DNA from: Lentisphaerota bacterium
GTDB lineage: Bacteria > Verrucomicrobiota > Lentisphaeria > Victivallales > Victivallaceae
Length of the DNA: 64,000 nt
NCBI GenBank assembly: GCA_015061685.1
Contig: SUWD01000012.1
Span: 1 to 64,000, forward strand
Direction of reading: 5' to 3'
The notes under the pieces are model-generated. The model saw nothing but the letters and a program-made list of their open reading frames with translations. It had not been told where the DNA came from and searched no databases. Positions 43,061-50,902 of this stretch are shown piece by piece. The translations under genes and the position numbers were made by a program. Within the stretch, counting starts at the first letter, position 1. The number at the start of each line of letters is the position of its first letter.

Positions 43061-44350
43061 ATGGGAAAAAAACGTTATGCAGTCTGCGGCGTTTCCGCAC
43101 GTGCGATCGGTATGTATATCGGTCCTATGGCAAGACAATTCGGTCACTGTGCTGAATTGGTCGGTATGCTGGACATTGATCCGCTGCGTTTCAAAGTTTG
43201 CAAAGAGAGCGTGCCGGAAGTCAAAGATGTACCGGAGTATCTTGCTGCTGACTTCGACAAAATGCTCGCCGAAACCAAACCGGATGCCTTGCTGGTCGTC
43301 AGCATGGACTGCACTCACGTCGAATATATTGTCCGCGGTCTGGAAAAAGATCTGGATGTGATCTGCGAAAAACCGATGACCACCAATACCGAGGATTCAC
43401 TGCGGGTTCTGGCTGCTGAAGAGAAATCCAAAGGCAAAGTCATCTGCACATTCAACTACCGTTACAATCCGGTTCACCGCAAAGTCCGTGAAATGGTTCT
43501 CGCCGGTAAAGTCGGCAGAGTTACCCATGTTGACCTCAACTGGTATATCGACATCAAACACGGTTCAAGTTATTTCCACCGCTGGAACCGTATGCGGGAA
43601 AATTCCGGCAGTCTTTCCATCCACAAATCCAGTCACCACTTTGACCTGGTCAACTGGTGGGTCGATGGTATTCCGGAACAGGTTCACGCTTTCGGTGCTT
43701 TGAATCACTATGGTCCGGATGGTGAATTCAATCCCTCCAAAAAAGACGGCAGAGACTGCACCAACTGTCCGGAATTGATGAAGTGCCCCTACGAAGCACG
43801 CTGGGCGACCCGTAACTCCTCCATTTTTGTTGCCGATGACCACATCAACGCCTTTGATGGTGCGGAAAGCAAATATTCCGAATACAGCCCGCACATGTGC
43901 ATGTTTGATTCCAAAATCAACATCTATGATACTTTCGTTGCCAATGTCAAATACCGCAACGGTGTACTGTTGAACTACTCTGCCAACTTCTCCACTCCTT
44001 ACGAGGGCTACCGTCTGGCGATCAATGGTACCCGCGGCCGTCTGGAGACCATGGAATTCATCGGTGCCGGAGCCTCCCAGCTGCCTGCTTTCCATGAAGG
44101 CAGCCAGTACATTGACTACTTCCCGATTTTCGAGGGACGTGAACGCGTCCACGTCGCAACCGGAGTCGGTGGTCACGGCGGCGGCGATCCGCTGATCCTG
44201 GAAGATATTTTCCTCGGCGAAAACCCCGATCGCAAATATGATATTCTTGCCAAATCGGTTGACGGATTGCGTGCCATTGCCATTGGTGATGCTGTTTACA
44301 ACTCCATCAAAGATGGCGGTATCAAAGATCTGACCGGTTTCATCAAGTGA
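43061..44350 (+). CDS. Gfo/Idh/MocA-family oxidoreductase with cysteine cluster
   Basis: A 429-residue enzyme. The Rossmann start AVCGVSARAIGMYIGPMA departs from the usual GxGxxG (here GVSARA), but VICEKPMT is intact and FNYRYNPVHRKVREMVLAGKVG marks the start of the C-terminal domain. SIHKSSHHFDLVNWW holds the catalytic His pair. An insertion DCTNCPELMKCPYEARW at about residues 230-247 adds three cysteines that could bind metal. AGGAG precedes the ATG. Codon use is very uniform (many GCC, AAA, GGT), suggesting strong expression. Substrate probably a sugar or inositol derivative. Confidence 0.87.
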   Translation: MGKKRYAVCGVSARAIGMYIGPMARQFGHCAELVGMLDIDPLRFKVCKESVPEVKDVPEYLAADFDKMLAETKPDALLVVSMDCTHVEYIVRGLEKDLDVICEKPMTTNTEDSLRVLAAEEKSKGKVICTFNYRYNPVHRKVREMVLAGKVGRVTHVDLNWYIDIKHGSSYFHRWNRMRENSGSLSIHKSSHHFDLVNWWVDGIPEQVHAFGALNHYGPDGEFNPSKKDGRDCTNCPELMKCPYEARWATRNSSIFVADDHINAFDGAESKYSEYSPHMCMFDSKINIYDTFVANVKYRNGVLLNYSANFSTPYEGYRLAINGTRGRLETMEFIGAGASQLPAFHEGSQYIDYFPIFEGRERVHVATGVGGHGGGDPLILEDIFLGENPDRKYDILAKSVDGLRAIAIGDAVYNSIKDGGIKDLTGFIK

Positions 44351-44434
44351 TGGTCCGGCGTTAAAATGCGATACAAGTGAGCTGTTGAATTGTGGAATAT
44401 GGCAATTTGACAGCTCATTTTCTATCTGTGATTT
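44351..44434. other. start of a 350-bp repeat-filled gap
   Basis: CAGCTCATTTTC region with ACAAGTGAGCTGTTGAATTGTGGAATATGGC; AGCTGTTGAATTGTG/GCAATTTGACAGCT could pair around 44381-44416. No gene is seen in 44351-44701; the rest is tandem repeats and a palindrome listed separately. Confidence 0.5.
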
Positions 44435-44604
44435 GCGACCATCGGGAGCAAAAAAAGAATTCCGCTTTTCTTGAAAAGGTCTGATCTTTTTGCCAATATG
44501 CGACCATCGGGAGCAAAAAGAATATCGCTTTTCTTGAAAAGGTCTGATCTTTTTGCCAATATGCGACCATCGGGAGCAAAAAGAATATCGCTTTTCTTGA
44601 AAAG
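44435..44604 (+). repeat. tandem repeat, units of 65, 63 and a partial 42 bp
   Basis: Units begin GCGACCATCGGGAGCAAAAA at 44435, 44500 and 44563, each continuing CGCTTTTCTTGAAAAGG; the first two add TCTGATCTTTTTGCCAATAT. The reverse complement of one unit is at 9655-9702. CTTTTCTTGAAAAG is itself a hairpin. Adjacent to the palindrome at 44615. Confidence 0.93.
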
Positions 44605-44614
44605 GGGAGAGGGT

Positions 44615-44670
44615 TTGGGAGAGGGGAAAAACTTCTTTTCACGTGAAAAGAAGTTTTTCCCCTCTCCCAA
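44615..44670. repeat. 56-bp perfect palindrome
   Basis: Arms of 28 bp (44615-44642 and 44643-44670) are exact reverse complements, centred on CAC|GTG, with no loop. Left arm starts TTGGGAGAGGGGAAAAAC. A degenerate relative lies at 9597-9647. No T tract follows, so it is a poor standard terminator; as RNA it would make a very stable hairpin 31 bp before the BASS start. Confidence 0.95.
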
Positions 44671-44701
44671 GATATCTGCCATTTATAAAAAAGGAACAGA
44701 A

Positions 44702-45628
44702 ATGAAAAGATTGATTCGTCCGGCGATGCTGTTGGTGCCATTGATTTCAGGTGTGTGCTTCCCGGGATTGCATATTTTTGCATCGGCACCGTACAATTTC
44801 ATCCGCTGGGCATTGTGTGTGATGATTTTCATCAATGTTCTTCAGATCGAAGTCAGGGATTTGAAGCCTTGCCGTGAGCATTTCATTTTGCTTGCCGCCA
44901 ATATTTTGATAGGGGTTGTTCCGTTTTTTCTTTTGAAGTATATTTATCCGGCGTCGGTGATTCCGGCACAGGCGGCATTTTTTGCCGGGATAGCACCTAC
45001 TGCGGCAGCGGCAGCGGTGATAGTTTCTCTGCTCAATGGACGGGTGGGCTTTGTGGTTACCGGATTTATGATCAGCAATATTGGAATATCCATTGCATTG
45101 TTGTTTTTGCTGCCGGTGGTTACGGGAAATCTGACGGCGGCATTTTTTTTGACGGTACTTGAATCATTGGTAACGGTGATCGCCATTCCGCTGACGGCGG
45201 CACAGATCGTCCGTCGTTTTTTTCCGGGGATATTGAAATACAGAGGGAAATTAAAAAATCTGACCTTGGTTCTCTGGTCGCTTTCCTTGCTGATAATTGC
45301 TTCTGTGGCGGGCAATTTCTTCCGGAACAATGCGGGCAATTCAACCGGTTTTGCGGTATTTTCGGTAGTTTTGGCGTTTCTGATCTGTGCGGGAAATTTC
45401 TCCATCGGCTACTGGCTTGGCCGTCCGGGGTACCGGAGAGACACATCGCAGATGCTCGGACAGAAAAATACCACGTTTGCGATCTTCATTGCTCTTGAAT
45501 ATTCCAGAGGGGCGGCGGCACTGACGACGATAGCTTATGTATTGTTCCACAATTTGTGGAATTCGATCCAGCTTTTCACCGCTAAAAGCCGGAATAACTC
45601 TGACGGAAACGACTTGAAAAAACAGTAG
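44702..45628 (+). CDS. bile acid:sodium symporter (BASS) family transporter
   Basis: A 308-residue membrane protein with eight to ten hydrophobic helices. NVLQIEVRDL near 50, FFAGIAPTAAAAAVIVSLLNG with a TAAAAA-type bend, and GQKNTTFAIFIALEYSRGAAAL with the conserved Asn near the sodium sites are typical of this family, which imports bile acids, pantothenate or other organic anions with sodium. The ATG at 44702 is chosen because AAAGGAAC lies just before it; the open frame further upstream runs through repeats and the palindrome and is discarded. Substrate cannot be told. Confidence 0.83.
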   Translation: MKRLIRPAMLLVPLISGVCFPGLHIFASAPYNFIRWALCVMIFINVLQIEVRDLKPCREHFILLAANILIGVVPFFLLKYIYPASVIPAQAAFFAGIAPTAAAAAVIVSLLNGRVGFVVTGFMISNIGISIALLFLLPVVTGNLTAAFFLTVLESLVTVIAIPLTAAQIVRRFFPGILKYRGKLKNLTLVLWSLSLLIIASVAGNFFRNNAGNSTGFAVFSVVLAFLICAGNFSIGYWLGRPGYRRDTSQMLGQKNTTFAIFIALEYSRGAAALTTIAYVLFHNLWNSIQLFTAKSRNNSDGNDLKKQ

Positions 45629-45642
45629 AAGCGTGTTATATT
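45614..45642 (+). promoter_or_regulatory. promoter of the NifU-like/GGGtGRT operon
   Basis: TTGAAA (45614-45619), 17-bp spacer, TATATT (45637-45642). It overlaps the end of the BASS gene and leaves a 5' leader of about 150 nt before 45801. Confidence 0.75.
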
Positions 45643-45800
45643 ATTACCACGGTTATGTGTTGAACTTCCGGAAGCTGGATCATGCAGTTTTCTTGTGTGA
45701 TATTTGAGCGTAATGCCGCAGATTTGCCGGTCGTTTATTGCAGAATCAGAAGTGTTTTTTTCCGCTTGAACTAACATAAAACAAAATGGAGAAGCGACAA

Positions 45801-46505
45801 ATGAGTTGTCCGTATCAGTGCTCGCATGAAGTCGAGCAGATGTGCCGCGTCGCCAAAGGCGTCAAGCACGGTCCGGCCCCGATCCCCGAAGAGGGTAAGT
45901 GGGTGAAATCCAAACAGATCAGCGATATTTCCGGTCTTACCCACGGTATCGGCTGGTGTGCCCCCCAGCAGGGTTGCTGCAAACTGACTCTGAACGTCAA
46001 AGACGGCGTCATTCAGGAAGCTCTCGTCGAGACCCTCGGCTGCTCCGGTATGACTCACAGTGCAGCTATGGCTTCCGAGATCCTGCCCGGCAAAACCATC
46101 CTCGAAGCTCTCAACAGCGACTTGGTTTGCGATGCGATCAACGTTGCCATGCGTGAACTTTTCAAACAGATCGTTTACGGCCGTACCCAGACTGCTTTCA
46201 GCGAAAACGGTCTGCCCATCGGTGCCGGATTGGAAGACCTCGGCAAAGGTTTGCGTTCACAGGTCGGTACCATGTTCTCCACCGCCGAAAAAGGTCCCCG
46301 TTATCTGGAAATGGCCGAAGGTTACGTCCTGGAAATCGGTCTGGATGCCAATGACGAGATCATCGGTTACAAGTTTGTCCACCTCGGCAAAATGATGGAA
46401 GCCATCCGTAACGGCGTCTGCCCCGGTGAAGCTTTTGAGAAAAACGTCAAGACCTACGGCCGTTTCGATGAAGCGGTCAAGACCATTGACCCCCGTAAAG
46501 AGTAA
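45801..46505 (+). CDS. NifU-like iron-sulfur scaffold protein paired with GGGtGRT protein
   Basis: A 234-residue protein. The ATG at 45801 is preferred to that at 45786, because GGAGAAG lies six bases before it. MSCPYQCSHEVEQMC, GWCAPQQGCCKL, LGCSGMTHS and VCPGEAF give many cysteines in NifU/IscU-like places, and VKDGVIQEALVETLGC-SGMTHSAAMASEIL is the scaffold-fold segment. Family assignment is from this layout and from the next gene, with which this family commonly pairs. Function is unproven; Fe-S or metal handling is inference. Codon use is highly biased, as in the next gene. Confidence 0.85.
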   Translation: MSCPYQCSHEVEQMCRVAKGVKHGPAPIPEEGKWVKSKQISDISGLTHGIGWCAPQQGCCKLTLNVKDGVIQEALVETLGCSGMTHSAAMASEILPGKTILEALNSDLVCDAINVAMRELFKQIVYGRTQTAFSENGLPIGAGLEDLGKGLRSQVGTMFSTAEKGPRYLEMAEGYVLEIGLDANDEIIGYKFVHLGKMMEAIRNGVCPGEAFEKNVKTYGRFDEAVKTIDPRKE

Positions 46506-46517
46506 GGAGATCCGACC

Positions 46518-47516
46518 ATGAGTGTTAAATTTGAAGGTTACGAGCGCCGGATCGCCAAAATCGAAAAGGCCTTGAAAGAATTCGGTATTGAATCTCTGGA
46601 AGCCGCCCGTGAATTGTGCCTTGCCAAAGGCGTCGATGTTGAAGCCATCGTCCGCGGTGTCCAGCCGATCGCTTTTGAAAACGCCGTTTGGGCATATACC
46701 CTCGGTGCCGCCATCGCTATCAAAGCCGGTACCAAGACTGCCGCTGAAGCCGCCGAAAAAATCGGTTTGGGTCTGCAGGCATTCTGCATCCCCGGTTCTG
46801 TGGCTGACAGCCGTGAAGTCGGTATCGGTCACGGTAATCTCGCCGCCATGCTGCTGCGTGAAGAAACCAAATGCTTCTGCTTCCTCGCCGGTCACGAATC
46901 TTTCGCCGCCGCCGAAGGTGCTATCGGTATCGCCAAAACTGCCAACAAAGTCCGTAAAGAGCCGCTCCGCGTCATCCTGAATGGTCTGGGCAAAGATGCT
47001 GCTTACATCATCAGCCGTATCAACGGATTTACTTTCGTTGAGACTGAATATGATTACTACACCGGCGAACTCAAAATCGTTGAGGAAAAAGCTTTCTCCA
47101 ATGGTCCTAAAGCCGCTGTCAAATGCTACGGTGCCGATGATGTCAGCGAAGGCGTTGCCATCATGATCAAAGAAGGTGTGGACGTTTCCATCACCGGTAA
47201 CTCCACCAACCCGACCCGTTTCCAGCATCCGGTTGCCGGAACTTACAAGAAATGGGCGATCGAACACGGCCGTAAATACTTCAGCGTCGCTTCCGGCGGC
47301 GGTACCGGCCGTACTCTGCACCCGGACAACATGGCTGCCGGTCCTGCCAGCTACGGTATGACCGATACCATGGGCCGTATGCATGGTGATGCTCAGTTTG
47401 CCGGTTCTTCCAGCGTGCCGGCTCACGTTGAGATGATGGGATTGATCGGTATGGGTAACAACCCGATGGTCGGAGCTTCCGTTGCCGTCGCTGTTGCTGT
47501 TTCCGAAGCCCTCTGA
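46518..47516 (+). CDS. GGGtGRT protein
   Basis: A 332-residue protein of the family named for its own motif, seen here as SVASGGGTGRTLHPDNMA. Other typical stretches are FCIPGSVADSREVGIGHGNLAAML, CFCFLAGHESFAAAEGA and the C-terminal SSSVPAHVEMMGLIGMGNNPMVG. No catalytic role is known; the motif suggests phosphate or nucleotide binding (inference). It lies 12 bp after the NifU-like gene, which it accompanies in many anaerobes. A strong terminator follows 14 bp downstream. Codon bias suggests high expression. Confidence 0.93.
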   Translation: MSVKFEGYERRIAKIEKALKEFGIESLEAARELCLAKGVDVEAIVRGVQPIAFENAVWAYTLGAAIAIKAGTKTAAEAAEKIGLGLQAFCIPGSVADSREVGIGHGNLAAMLLREETKCFCFLAGHESFAAAEGAIGIAKTANKVRKEPLRVILNGLGKDAAYIISRINGFTFVETEYDYYTGELKIVEEKAFSNGPKAAVKCYGADDVSEGVAIMIKEGVDVSITGNSTNPTRFQHPVAGTYKKWAIEHGRKYFSVASGGGTGRTLHPDNMAAGPASYGMTDTMGRMHGDAQFAGSSSVPAHVEMMGLIGMGNNPMVGASVAVAVAVSEAL

Positions 47517-47530
47517 AAAAGCCCGGTAAA

Positions 47531-47567
47531 AACCCTTGAGGAGTATTTTCCTCAAGGGTTTTTTTTA
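47531..47567 (+). terminator. terminator of the GGGtGRT operon
   Basis: Twelve perfect pairs, AACCCTTGAGGA with TCCTCAAGGGTT, six-base loop, then a run of T. Confidence 0.95.
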
Positions 47568-47589
47568 TGCCTTTGATCCATAATGAAAA

Positions 47590-47777
47590 GTTATTGTCTC
47601 ATTTTTTGTGAAAAATCTTTCCTTCCGTCTCCGTTGCACTACACCGTGACGAGGCGGTTAGATCGAACCCGTGCTTGCCGGTTTGACAAATCACAACTTA
47701 TGTGAGTTTTATACGTTAACAAAAATGTTATGTTTATAAGCTTCTGTTACGGGTTTCACAAAATTCAGGACATTATC
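47590..47777 (-). mobile_element. MITE-like element, 188-bp copy in reverse orientation
   Basis: Starts GTTATTGTCTCATTTTTTG and ends CAGGACATTATC. Flanks AATGAAAA (47582-47589) and AATAAAAA (47778-47785) agree at 7 of 8 positions, an aged target duplication. It contains TTTGACAAATCACAACTT and TTTATACGTTAACAAAAATG as in the other copies. It sits in the gap between two convergent terminators, the only copy not just before a start codon. Confidence 0.92.
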
Positions 47778-47779
47778 AA

Positions 47780-47817
47780 TAAAAAAAATCCCGTACCGTT
47801 TTGAACGGTACGGGATT
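47780..47817 (-). terminator. terminator of the 2-oxoacid oxidoreductase operon
   Basis: On the minus strand AATCCCGTACCG pairs with CGGTACGGGATT (47787-47798 and 47806-47817), loop seven bases, followed by seven T (47780-47786 on plus as A). Confidence 0.93.
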
Positions 47818-47841
47818 ATCAGTTTTAAGAAGCCCGGAAGA

Positions 47842-49311
47842 TTACTGCAGAGCTTTCAGACCGGCGTTGTAAGCGTTGATATTGGCTTCGACCGCACCGG
47901 GTTTCTTGCCGAATTTTTCTTCGACTGCTTCGGCGAATGCCCGGGAGAAGTCTGCCTGGTCGGCTTCATTCATGCCGTTTTTGGCAAGCACAGCTGCCAA
48001 AGCACCGATAAGCACCGAGTTGGCAAATTTGGAATTGCCCAGCTGATTTCCGGCGATATCCAGAGCATCAATGCCGTAGGTTTTCATCGTGGCAGGCAAT
48101 TCCGGCAGTTTTACAGCGGTGTGGTCGTAGATGAGAATACCATCTTCACGCAATTCACCAATGTATTTGTCAAATGCCGCCTGCGTCATGGCGATCAGCA
48201 GATTGCCGCCCCGGTCGATGATCGGCGAGGGGATCGCTTTTCTGCTGACAGTAACAGCACAACATGCAGCTCCGCCACGCTGTTCCGGACCATAGGAGGG
48301 CATCCAGCTGACGTTGAAGTTACGCAGACGTGCCATATTGGCGAGCATAACACCCAGACTCAAAACGCCCTGACCGCCGAATCCGCCGATCTTGACCCGC
48401 AATTCCTGATCGAAAAATTCAGAAGTGTTGCGGAAGTTGTCGGCAACGGCATTTTCATTACGCTGCGGGAAAAGGATCTCCCGGACAGCTTCTTCCTCCC
48501 GGATGACCGGCGGGGGCAGTTTGCCCTCGGGCAATTCGGCGGTTTTGTCCCGCAGACAGCCCAGCGGGAAGTAATTGAGCATCTGTTTTTCGATAAATTC
48601 ATTGACCTGATCGGCACTCATTTTGAGGTTGATCGGGCAGGGAGCGACCACTTCGATCAAGGAGAAACCTTTGCGTTCCTTGAGGTTCTGGATGCCTTTA
48701 TAGACCGCTTTTTTGGCGGCGGCGATCCTGGCGGGGGTGGTCAGGGCGACCCTTTCAATGTAAACCGGGGCAGTCAGAGAATTGACGATCTCGCAAACCG
48801 GAGTGGGGTAACCCTCGGTTTCGGGGTTTCTGCCGTAGGGGCTGGTGGTGGTTTTCTGCCCGGGCAAAGTGGTCGGAGCCATCTGACCGCCGGTCATACC
48901 GTAGTTGGAGTTGTTGACGAAAAAGACCGTCATTTTTTCTCCGCGGTTTGCCGCCTGCAGAAATTCATTGAAACCGATAGCCGCGAGGTCTCCGTCACCC
49001 TGATAACTGATGACGTAAGATTCGGGATTGGCACGACCGGCACCGGTACCGACGGCGGGGGCTCTGCCGTGGGGTACGGAAATGCTGCCGACATTGAAGT
49101 AGTAATAGGCGAAAACCGCACAGCCGACCGGAGCGATCAGCGTGGTATTCTCCTGAATACCGAATTTTTCAATGGCTTCAGCGACCAGTTTGTGCAGAAT
49201 ACCATGACCGCATCCCGGACAGTAGTGCATATTCTTTTTGATGGGACCCGGACGGCGGTGGAAAGTATCAAAAAAGACTTTTGAACGGCCGAATTTAACT
49301 TTTTCGCTCAT
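47842..49311 (-). CDS. 2-oxoacid:ferredoxin oxidoreductase, fused beta-gamma subunit
   Basis: A 489-residue fusion. Residues about 1-280 are the thiamine diphosphate subunit: HYCPGCGHGILHKL, VGCAVFAYYYFN, SYQGDGDLAAIGFNEFLQAANRG (metal-TPP motif GDGD) and NNSNYGMTGGQMAPTT. Residues about 305-489 are the gamma subunit, starting VKIGGFGGQGVLSLGVMLA and continuing SYGPEQRGGAACC. Normally these are separate genes. Together with the next two genes it makes a VOR/KOR-type enzyme turning 2-oxoacids into acyl-CoA and reduced ferredoxin, typical of anaerobes. Which oxoacid is not clear. Overlaps the alpha gene by one base. Confidence 0.9.
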   Translation of the reverse strand: MSEKVKFGRSKVFFDTFHRRPGPIKKNMHYCPGCGHGILHKLVAEAIEKFGIQENTTLIAPVGCAVFAYYYFNVGSISVPHGRAPAVGTGAGRANPESYVISYQGDGDLAAIGFNEFLQAANRGEKMTVFFVNNSNYGMTGGQMAPTTLPGQKTTTSPYGRNPETEGYPTPVCEIVNSLTAPVYIERVALTTPARIAAAKKAVYKGIQNLKERKGFSLIEVVAPCPINLKMSADQVNEFIEKQMLNYFPLGCLRDKTAELPEGKLPPPVIREEEAVREILFPQRNENAVADNFRNTSEFFDQELRVKIGGFGGQGVLSLGVMLANMARLRNFNVSWMPSYGPEQRGGAACCAVTVSRKAIPSPIIDRGGNLLIAMTQAAFDKYIGELREDGILIYDHTAVKLPELPATMKTYGIDALDIAGNQLGNSKFANSVLIGALAAVLAKNGMNEADQADFSRAFAEAVEEKFGKKPGAVEANINAYNAGLKALQ

Positions 49312-50375
49312 TATTTGACCTCCTTCAACATAGTCCGTGCCGCTTCGCAGACATCGGCGACGGTAAGCAGATTTCCGCCCATGCGGTTGCAGAGTTTGAC
49401 CGGGCGTTTACATTCAATGGTAAGCCGGATATCCTCGATCAGCTGACCGGCACTGTGTTCACAGCAGAGGAAGCCTTTGACATGTTCAGCGGCTTTTTTC
49501 AAGCTGTCCTGCGGGAAGGGGAATACCATTTTTGGACGGATGAGACCGACTTTCAATCCTTCGCCGCGGAGAATTTCCACGGCACCCTGTGCCACACGGG
49601 AACTGATTCCGTAGGCAACCAGCACCAATTCAGCATCGTCAACAGCGATCTCCTCGACCTGCTGTTCAGTTTTCTGGATCAGAGCATATTTTTCCTGGAG
49701 ACGGTTGTTGAGGGCCTCAAGGTCATTGTATTCCATATAGATACTGGAAATGATATTGGCTTCGCCGTTGACCCGGCGTCCCATTTTCCACTCCGGATCG
49801 TAATCATATTTGACCGGTTCGGGCAATTCCAGACTTTCCATCATCTGACCGATGACGCCGTCGGTAAGGACGTAGGCAGGCATCCGGTATTTTTCAGCCA
49901 TCGGGAATGCCTGGAAGGTCATGTCGCACATCTCCTGGACGGAGTTGGGCGTGAAAACCAGACAACGGTAACTGCCGTGACCGCCGCCTTTGACGACCTG
50001 GAAGTAGTCGGACTGTTCCGGACCGATATTTCCCAGACCGGGGCCGCCACGCATGACGTCAACGATGACGGCGGGCATTTCGTAGGCGGCGAGGTAACTC
50101 ATACCTTCCTGCTTCAAGCTGATACCCAGACCGCTGCTGGCGGTCATGGTGCGTCTGCCGGCGGCGGCACATCCGATGACCATATTGATCGCACCGATTT
50201 CGGATTCAGCCTGCACGAAAGTACGGTTGAGTTTGGGGAAAAGCAGAGCTGCAGCCTGAGCGATTTCGCTGGCAGGGGTGATGGGATAACCGAAATAGCA
50301 GTCGCATCCGGCAAGGAGAGCACCGTAAACGGCAGCTTCATTGCCTTTGAGCAAAAGTCGTTTGTTGTAAGCCAT
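49311..50375 (-). CDS. 2-oxoacid:ferredoxin oxidoreductase, alpha subunit
   Basis: A 354-residue subunit. LLKGNEAAVYGALLAGCDCYFGYPITPASEIAQ at the start and GAINMVIGCAAAGRRTMTASSGLGISLKQEGMSYLAAYEMPAVI are diagnostic of KorA/VorB-type pyrimidine-binding subunits. SPGPGTGNI-like RGGPGLGNIGPEQSDYFQVVKGGGHG follows. It binds the pyrimidine part of TPP. Its stop overlaps the beta-gamma start by one base, so the subunits are made together. Confidence 0.92.
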   Translation of the reverse strand: MAYNKRLLLKGNEAAVYGALLAGCDCYFGYPITPASEIAQAAALLFPKLNRTFVQAESEIGAINMVIGCAAAGRRTMTASSGLGISLKQEGMSYLAAYEMPAVIVDVMRGGPGLGNIGPEQSDYFQVVKGGGHGSYRCLVFTPNSVQEMCDMTFQAFPMAEKYRMPAYVLTDGVIGQMMESLELPEPVKYDYDPEWKMGRRVNGEANIISSIYMEYNDLEALNNRLQEKYALIQKTEQQVEEIAVDDAELVLVAYGISSRVAQGAVEILRGEGLKVGLIRPKMVFPFPQDSLKKAAEHVKGFLCCEHSAGQLIEDIRLTIECKRPVKLCNRMGGNLLTVADVCEAARTMLKEVK

Positions 50376-50378
50376 GGA

Positions 50379-50603
50379 TTACTCCTCCTCGTAGATGGTG
50401 ATAGCACCCGGTTCGGGGCACTGGTAGAAGCAGGAACCGCAACCGATACAGTTGCCGGGGTTGTCAACGATCACCGGGAAATATCCCTGAATATTCAACT
50501 CTTTTCCCCGGGAAATGAGCTTTTTGGGGCATACAGCCACGCACCGGTAACAGCCTTTGCACTCATCGGCTGTCACCTCTATTCTGAATTTTTTTGCCGC
50601 CAT
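50379..50603 (-). CDS. 2x[4Fe-4S] ferredoxin subunit of the oxidoreductase
   Basis: A 74-residue polyferredoxin with two clusters: CKGCYRCVAVCPKK and CIGCGSCFYQCPEP, each the CxxCxxCxxxC-P pattern. It passes electrons from the catalytic subunits to ferredoxin. GGAGG lies before the ATG and only three bases separate it from the alpha gene, so it leads the operon. Confidence 0.94.
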   Translation of the reverse strand: MAAKKFRIEVTADECKGCYRCVAVCPKKLISRGKELNIQGYFPVIVDNPGNCIGCGSCFYQCPEPGAITIYEEE

Positions 50604-50656
50604 AATGTAAAATCCTCCATATTTAAGCGGAAACCGACATTCTTGTTGAACTATTT

Positions 50657-50685
50657 AATATAATATATACAGGGCGATTTTTCAA
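50657..50685 (-). promoter_or_regulatory. promoter of the oxidoreductase operon
   Basis: On the minus strand TTGAAA (50680-50685), 17-bp spacer, TATATT (50657-50662), 54 bp before the ferredoxin start. Confidence 0.8.
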
Positions 50686-50724
50686 GAGAATATGAAAAAA
50701 AACGCTTTTTTTACAAACCCGGGG

Positions 50725-50753
50725 TTGACAAAACGGCATAATGGAGTTATTTT
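50725..50753 (+). promoter_or_regulatory. promoter of tRNA-Cys
   Basis: TTGACA (50725-50730), 17-bp spacer, TATTTT (50748-50753), ending 14 bp before the mature tRNA. Confidence 0.8.
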
Positions 50754-50767
50754 ATATGACATAACGG

Positions 50768-50841
50768 GGCGTGGTAGCCAAGCGGTTAGGCAGCGGTCTG
50801 CAAAATCGCGTAGATCGGTTCGACTCCGATCCACGCCTCCA
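50768..50841 (+). tRNA. trnC: tRNA-Cys (GCA anticodon)
   Basis: A 74-nt cloverleaf. The acceptor arm GGCGTGG/CCACGCC has seven pairs, discriminator T then an encoded CCA. Anticodon stem GCGGT/ATCGC with loop CTGCAAA gives anticodon GCA. T arm ends GATCGGTTCGACTCCGATC. U73 and GCA are both cysteine identity elements. It stands alone and has its own promoter and terminator. Confidence 0.96.
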
Positions 50842-50855
50842 ATTTTGATCATTTT

Positions 50856-50886
50856 AAGACAGTCTTTTCGGGCTGTCTTTTTTTTG
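50856..50886 (+). terminator. terminator after tRNA-Cys
   Basis: AAGACAG (50856-50862) pairs with CTGTCTT (50873-50879), then a T run (50878-50885). Confidence 0.85.
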
Positions 50887-50902
50887 TGTATGTTTATGGA
50901 GC

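Noticed and set aside
44435-44604. Possible CRISPR array
   Set aside because: Units are 63-65 bp with no unique spacers between short repeats; there are no cas genes. It is a plain tandem repeat.
44615-44670. Palindrome as rho-independent terminator
   Set aside because: No T tract on either strand adjoining the stem and no loop; kept as a repeat only.
46257-47555. 432-residue open frame opposite the GGGtGRT gene
   Set aside because: It is antisense to a gene with clear family motifs and strong codon bias; its Gly/Asp/Phe-rich translation is typical of a shadow frame.
48121-49284. 387-residue open frame opposite the beta-gamma oxidoreductase
   Set aside because: Antisense to a well-supported enzyme, no ribosome site or domain; shadow of GC-biased codons.
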